A DNA stretch of 64,000 nt from Entomortierella parvispora (Eukaryota; Mortierellomycota; Mortierellomycetes; Mortierellales; Mortierellaceae), in NCBI GenBank assembly GCA_963573315.1, contig OY752151.1, positions 1,674,001 through 1,738,000 of the forward strand. The letters are read 5' to 3'. Shown here one piece after another: positions 59,317 to 64,000 of the stretch. The translations under genes were made by a program, and so were the position numbers. Position 1 is the stretch's first letter. Each line of letters begins with the position of its first letter. The notes beneath the pieces were generated by a model. It was not told the DNA's origin and made no database searches. It was given only the letters and a program-made list of their open reading frames with translations.

Positions 59317-62133
59317 ATGCCGACAGGCGCCATGCCCCGCTACATCCAGCGGAACTTTGATCCCTGGACGCTCAACATGGATAGCATTCGCGACATCCTC
59401 ATCCTGCACAAGATCAAACCACCTACCGGCCTCGTCCGAAAGTCGGAGCTTGTCGCCCTGTTCGAGCAACATATCCGACCCCTTACCCAGAGTATGCGCG
59501 AAAGGTACGAGGCGGACCACAAGGAGGAGAAACGGGATCGGCCCGCCAGCTCCACATCCTCCTCACGAAGAATCCAAGCTTCGCCCATCAAAGCGGCACC
59601 TGTACCTGTGGCAACCATCCCGCAGTTCGCCGCTTCGGCATCATCCACATCAATGCCCACATCCACACCCACCACCGCCACAGAGCCTCGAACAAAAGCC
59701 GTCAAGATCAAGCGGCGTCCAGCTATCCCAGACGCGATCCAGAACTCGGTATGATAAACTTTCGAATGAATAATCATTATTTTCGAAAGATATTCATCCC
59801 CCACTAACCATCATTGGACTCTTCTTCTTGTGCAGCTTTTCGACACAAGTACGGTTACGGAAAGTGATTCAGAGGCGATCTCGGACGCGTCCCGAGGGAG
59901 AATATCAAAAAGATCAAAGAGATTAGCGTCGCAAAAGAGGGCCGAGGACAGTACTGATGACACACAACCAATGGTACACCACATTCCACCATGAAAGATC
60001 AATTGTCCTTTCTTTAATCCACCGTGAACGAAAACTGACCACTTTGTTTTATGCCTCTTTGTCGTTTAGAAAATCCGGGAAGGAAGAAGGAAGAAAGGGA
60101 TCCGCAGTGACAACTTTTCTAATGAAAACCCCTTCCAGAGTGGTAGCGAGTCAGAAAGGAGAAGGCGCTCAAAGTCGCGTGACCATGCCTCCAGAGCATC
60201 ATCAAAGTCGAGTCAGGCACGGAAAAAGTCGCATGACAAGGAGTTTATGTCGGAAGCAGATCGATTCTTCAATTCGCCTCATGATTCTATTTTTACAAAG
60301 CATCTGAAGACGCCGAAATATACCACACCTGCTCTCAGTCAAAGCGATCTCGAGAAGAGGGCATTCCAGTCCTCGCCTCTTCTCGCGAAAACCAAGCGGA
60401 TGGCCATGGAAAATCTCTCTCCACCCCGACCTCTTAATTTCTCTCCATCCCGACTTCCCAATTTCGACTCGCACAGATCTCGACACGATCAAACCCGCAG
60501 GAGAGAACCCGAATCGTCGCGACTTGGACCAGTATGGCTCTTATTCTCTGTGATGTTGCTGTCTTACAGTCTGTGGTATTGTCAGACGCGGTTCGATGTA
60601 GGATACTGTCTCCCTGGCGAACCCGCGCCTCGTCACGACAATCTCACAAGAGGTATGCACTGCTAAAGAAACTGAGACATACATGCAAGGAATATGCAGC
60701 TCTAACTCGATTGCCTTTTACAACCTCATTTTGTCATTAGTGGAACGTGCTCTCGACAAATTGTATCCTACATGCATGCCTTGTCCGGATCACGCGACAT
60801 GCATCTCACCCAACTCGGACCCTGTTTGCCCTGCAGAATACTTGCTAAAGCCGCATCCCTTGAGCTTTAACAACATGTTGCCAGTTCCACAGATGTGTGT
60901 GCTCGACAAGGCCCGAGAATATCAGAGCTTGCAAGTGGCAGATGTTACAGAAAGACTTTTGCGGGAGCGAGCGGGCAAAGTGGAATGTGCTGTATACAAC
61001 CAGAGACCTTCGACAGCAGAGATGATGGCAAGGAAAAGGATTCCAATCAGTGAACTCAAGAGCCTCATTGCGGCCATGAAAGATGTATGCTTGCCTTTGT
61101 TGGCGGATGCAGACCTACGCGTTCACGATCATGTCCAATTAACACTCACTCTCATAATCAACCGAATAGTCGAGCATCAAACACGAGGACTTTGAGCAAT
61201 ACTGGCAGCTCGCGCTACAAGAGTTACGTCAACGGAAAGACACGATAATAGAGGAACAGGGAATCAGGTGAGGATTGACTTTTTTGCCGTTATGGACCAT
61301 GTGTGCCGAAACTGACTTTTACTTTTTTTTGTTATTCGTTTTGATAGCGAAACCTATCTGAGATCGCTTCGACCATCAAGACATTTAACTTGCAGAGTTC
61401 GACAGGCTGTGTTTGGTTGGGTCATCGAGCATCAGTTGCCACTCATAGGTAAGTGGGTAATACCGTCTAGTGAGTATATCCTTTGTGCTGTGCACCTGCA
61501 GACCACTATATATTCACGCGTCATTTTGCTTGGTATTTCTTTGCAACAGTATTGACAATATTGACACTGAGTGGCTTCATACTTCGACGTCACATCGTCC
61601 AACGACGCGAGGAGGCGAGAATTATTAGTGGCCTTGTTAAAAGTGTCTTGGAGAGACTATCGGAGCAAGCACATTTGTATTATATGGATCCAATCCTGTA
61701 TGAAGACTTGTATGTACCTCAGATTCACCTGCGGGACGCTCTCTTGGTCGACATCCACTCGGCCGTTCGACGCCAAGACCTTTGGGAGAAGGTGTCTGTG
61801 ATTGTGGACAAGAATGCCAATGTACGAGTGAGCTCTCAAGAGGTTCGAGGGGAGATGCACCGGGTCTGGGAATGGGTGGGGGCGTCCGGCCTCTTGTCTG
61901 TTGCTGGATCACTGAAGGAGAAATCGAAGCGAGTGCCTTCCTTGGGGAGCAGTACAGACAGTGCGAGGAGCCACAAGAGTGCAAAGAGCAAGGGTAAGAG
62001 CAAAAGCAGCGGTATCAGCAGCAGTGTGGCCCATGCCCATCGTGTTTTTGAGGAGGAAGACAATGCCCCCCTCTACCCGTCCCTTGCGCAAGAATACCCA
62101 GAGCTGTTGCAAATGAAGAGCGCACCGCTTTAA
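59317..62133 (+). CDS. HEH1: Src1/Heh/MAN1-type inner nuclear membrane protein
   Basis: Seven exons (59317-59748, 59836-59973, 60070-60652, 60741-61084, 61170-61267, 61348-61448, 61502-62133) join to 775 residues. An N-terminal HeH/LEM-like helix-extension-helix (LNMDSIRDILILHKIKPPTG, then RKSELVALFEQHI) is followed by a basic, Ser-rich nuclear stretch (KIKRRPA; RISKRSKRLASQK), which is the likely import signal. The first membrane segment is VWLLFSVMLLSYSLWY. The lumenal Cys-bearing region has CMPCPDHATC. The second membrane segment is AWYFFATVLTILTLSGFIL. The C-terminal Man1-Src1 domain contains DLWEKVSVIVDKNANVRVSS and EMHRVWEWVG. These proteins sit in the inner nuclear envelope and tether chromatin. 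The GTAC donor at 59974 is slightly weak but keeps the frame. Confidence 0.94.
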
Positions 62134-62138
62134 AATAC

Positions 62139-62144
62139 AATAAA
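62139..62144 (+). promoter_or_regulatory. Poly(A) signal of HEH1
   Basis: AATAAA six bases after the HEH1 stop codon, unusually close to it. A more distal signal may be used. Confidence 0.45.
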
Positions 62145-62418
62145 CACAAGCCGACGCCCCTCAAACAACATCTTGACTATCATCATGCACATGAACAATC
62201 TTTTCCCGTTGAAAAGGTATGGTTGCAAGGTATCCCTTGGTATCAAACACGTTGTGAAATGTATTGGTCATGATCATGTGTCCTATGTACAAAAAAAACG
62301 AAAAGAAATTCAAAGGAGGGAGGGGAAGGGAGGATAACGGATACAAACGACGCGCTCCTTGGGTTGTATCCCCACCTTCTTCCTGTTCCTTGTTGCATGA
62401 ACGGGGGGGGGGGAGATA

Positions 62419-63252
62419 TCACGAGAACGAGGGAGGGTAAGGTACCGCATCCTTCAAGAGCTCATTCCAGCCAAATTGCTTTAAGAGAGATCCGTCCATC
62501 ACCAAACCAGAGCCCTCCATCTTGGACTGGGCCGCGATCGCGTAACAATGCCGATCATCCAGCAACGCCTCTTCAAAACACCATCCTTCCTTTGGGAAAT
62601 CCGTTGTCGGCTCATGAACCGCGATCCGTGTTGACAGTACGGGCTAGAGAGATTATATGAAAAAACGGATGGTTAAAACTCATGATCCACTCATTCTTTT
62701 TACCAAAAAAAGAAGAAACATATACATTTACCTGTAAAGTCTCTTCGACGTCCCGGATCAAAAACTCGAACGACTGAAGATTGCAATCGATGCCGACGCC
62801 CAGAGCCTTTACGACGGATTCCTTGAGACACCACAATCTGTAAAATCTCTTGAGCTGATTCTTTGGACTTGATGATGCTTTCATAAACTGCATTTCCTTT
62901 GATGTGAACTGGGACAGGTAGAGTGAACCAAAACATAGAGAGCAAAGGAAAAGGGGGGAAGTGGAGTTGAAGAAGGGGCAAAAACAAACAAACGTCAGAG
63001 AACAGGTTCTACAACCCTCACTACAGAGGAGAAAAGGCTCCCTTCAACACAAGAGCCGCCACGTTTACTTACTTGGTCCAAAAAGCAGGCAGAGAAAGTT
63101 TCAAAGGATTCTCCTTGGATCTGCTCCTGAAAGTCCATGACATCAACGCCTAGTCGAGCGGTGCTCTCCAGAGACGTGTCTCCCACGAAAATGACCCAAT
63201 CGCCGTGGTGTGATACATTGAAGCTGACGTTCTTGAGGTGTTCTGGCGAAGT
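62419..63252 (-). CDS. 4'-phosphopantetheinyl transferase (Lys5/AASDHPPT type), 5' part not resolved
   Basis: Three exons are clear (63073-63252, 62732-62908, 62419-62643), about 194 residues. They include NVSFNVSHHGDWVIFVGDTS, RLGVDVMDF with the Mg-binding GVD motif, FTSKEMQFMKA, and the signature FYRLWCLKESVVKALGVGI (WxxKES-K), ending with WCFEEALLDDRHCYAIAAQ. The enzyme moves phosphopantetheine from CoA to a serine of carrier domains in fatty-acid, polyketide, NRPS and aminoadipate-reductase proteins. The N-terminal half, with its RLL-R motif, should lie upstream between 63.3 kb and the window end or beyond. I could not find exons fitting it, so the call is partial. Confidence 0.88.
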
Positions 63253-64000
63253 CTAAATGACATAAGGAACCATTGGCGTAAGAGATCAAGATGGAAGGGG
63301 CGTAATAAAGGTGAACTCCAATTGCCCTAAAATGACGCACATTGGCCACACCAATTGCAATATAAAAAAAAGGGAAAAAAGGATACAGATTGACAGAGTG
63401 GGGCTGTGTGGACCATCCATGGTCCGTTGCAGAAAAGGAAGGAGGTGACGGCATAGAACCAAGACCATGCCGCATGATCATGTTGCGCTACTAGTAGATC
63501 GGAGAATGAGAAAATCGTGCATGAAAAGCAGGGCCAGATTGGGGACAGAAGACGTCCTGCAATGGCCAAATGTGGGTCGTTCGCCTCTGTCCAATTTCCT
63601 CAATTGTCCTTAGAGATGTCCGCGCAGCACAACGGCCCATGGTCCCCCCAAGGAGTTTTTGTTGCTAATCAGGGTCCCCCCACCACCGACACCACGACAT
63701 CTTGCTCCCGCCACCTCCATCTCCCATGAAATGCGTTGTGCGACGTACATTTAAGTATGGGTAATAACGCCCAGTCGTTGTTGTTCGTGTTGTGTAAAAG
63801 TGAGTCCAGCGCCAATAAAGCTAGTCCCGCGCATGCTGTGCGAACACAACAAGCTGTCCTCCCGCCCGCGCCCCAGGCCCACGCCACGCCACACGCCCCG
63901 ACTTGAAAAAGTTGTCTTTTGGTTACCCGTTTCCCCTCCACACTATCAGATCTAGACCCCTGTTTTTTTTCTTCTTTTTGGATTGGGACTTGAGATGGGA
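63253..64000. other. Upstream region of the phosphopantetheinyl transferase, unresolved
   Basis: Should contain the remaining 5' exon(s) or promoter of the transferase. Short minus-strand open frames exist (for example 63669-63941, Ala/Gly/Cys-rich), but none shows the expected N-terminal motifs. Confidence 0.35.

Overview
This is a gene-dense eukaryotic window with short introns, most of about 60-110 bases, GT-AG borders and CTAAC/CTAAT-like branch points. It has fungal-type gene content: Bst1, Sly1, Pet100, Src1/Heh, Pfs2, Siz/PIAS, a fungalysin M36 protease and F-box/LRR families. Proteins rich in poly-Gln and poly-Ser, T-rich introns, microsatellites in promoters and a decaying F-box/LRR cluster suggest an early-diverging fungus, probably Mortierellomycota/Mucoromycota. 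That placement is inference from gene style, not a database result.

Layout, left part (1-24 kb). A myristoylation-type, poly-Gln protein runs off the left edge. It is followed on the minus strand by a secreted BMP/PnrA-like protein, a SIZ/PIAS SUMO ligase, BUD22, a PDAP1-like protein and SLY1. PET100 is on plus. RNase H2 subunit B (minus) shares a promoter region with a plus-strand coiled-coil membrane protein, and an LRR protein (minus) follows.

Middle part (24-50 kb). BST1 (plus) is divergent from the LRR gene. A 99-residue orphan and a poly-Gln orphan (both minus) flank a 3.35-kb gene-poor stretch. A complete fungalysin gene (plus) is followed by about 7 kb (40.7-47.4 kb) of broken F-box/LRR gene pieces, duplicated blocks and chimeric junctions. 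A monoacylglycerol-lipase-like hydrolase (minus) closes this part.

Right part (50-64 kb). An ArfGAP of BAR-PH-ArfGAP-ankyrin type (minus), the polyadenylation factor PFS2 (minus), a Src1/Heh/MAN1 inner nuclear membrane protein (plus) and a 4'-phosphopantetheinyl transferase (minus, 5' end not resolved).

Most intact genes are core housekeeping: SUMOylation, rRNA processing, ER-Golgi fusion, COX assembly, RNase H2, GPI-anchor remodelling, mRNA 3' processing and the nuclear envelope. They do not form one pathway. The most unusual part is 40.7-47.4 kb. There a short insert at 44.29-44.44 kb joins a copy of intron sequence from the hydrolase gene on one side to a copy of the fungalysin exon from the other side, inside F-box/LRR debris. 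Exon borders were worked out by hand from splice signals, reading-frame continuity and protein-family fit. They may be off by a base or two.
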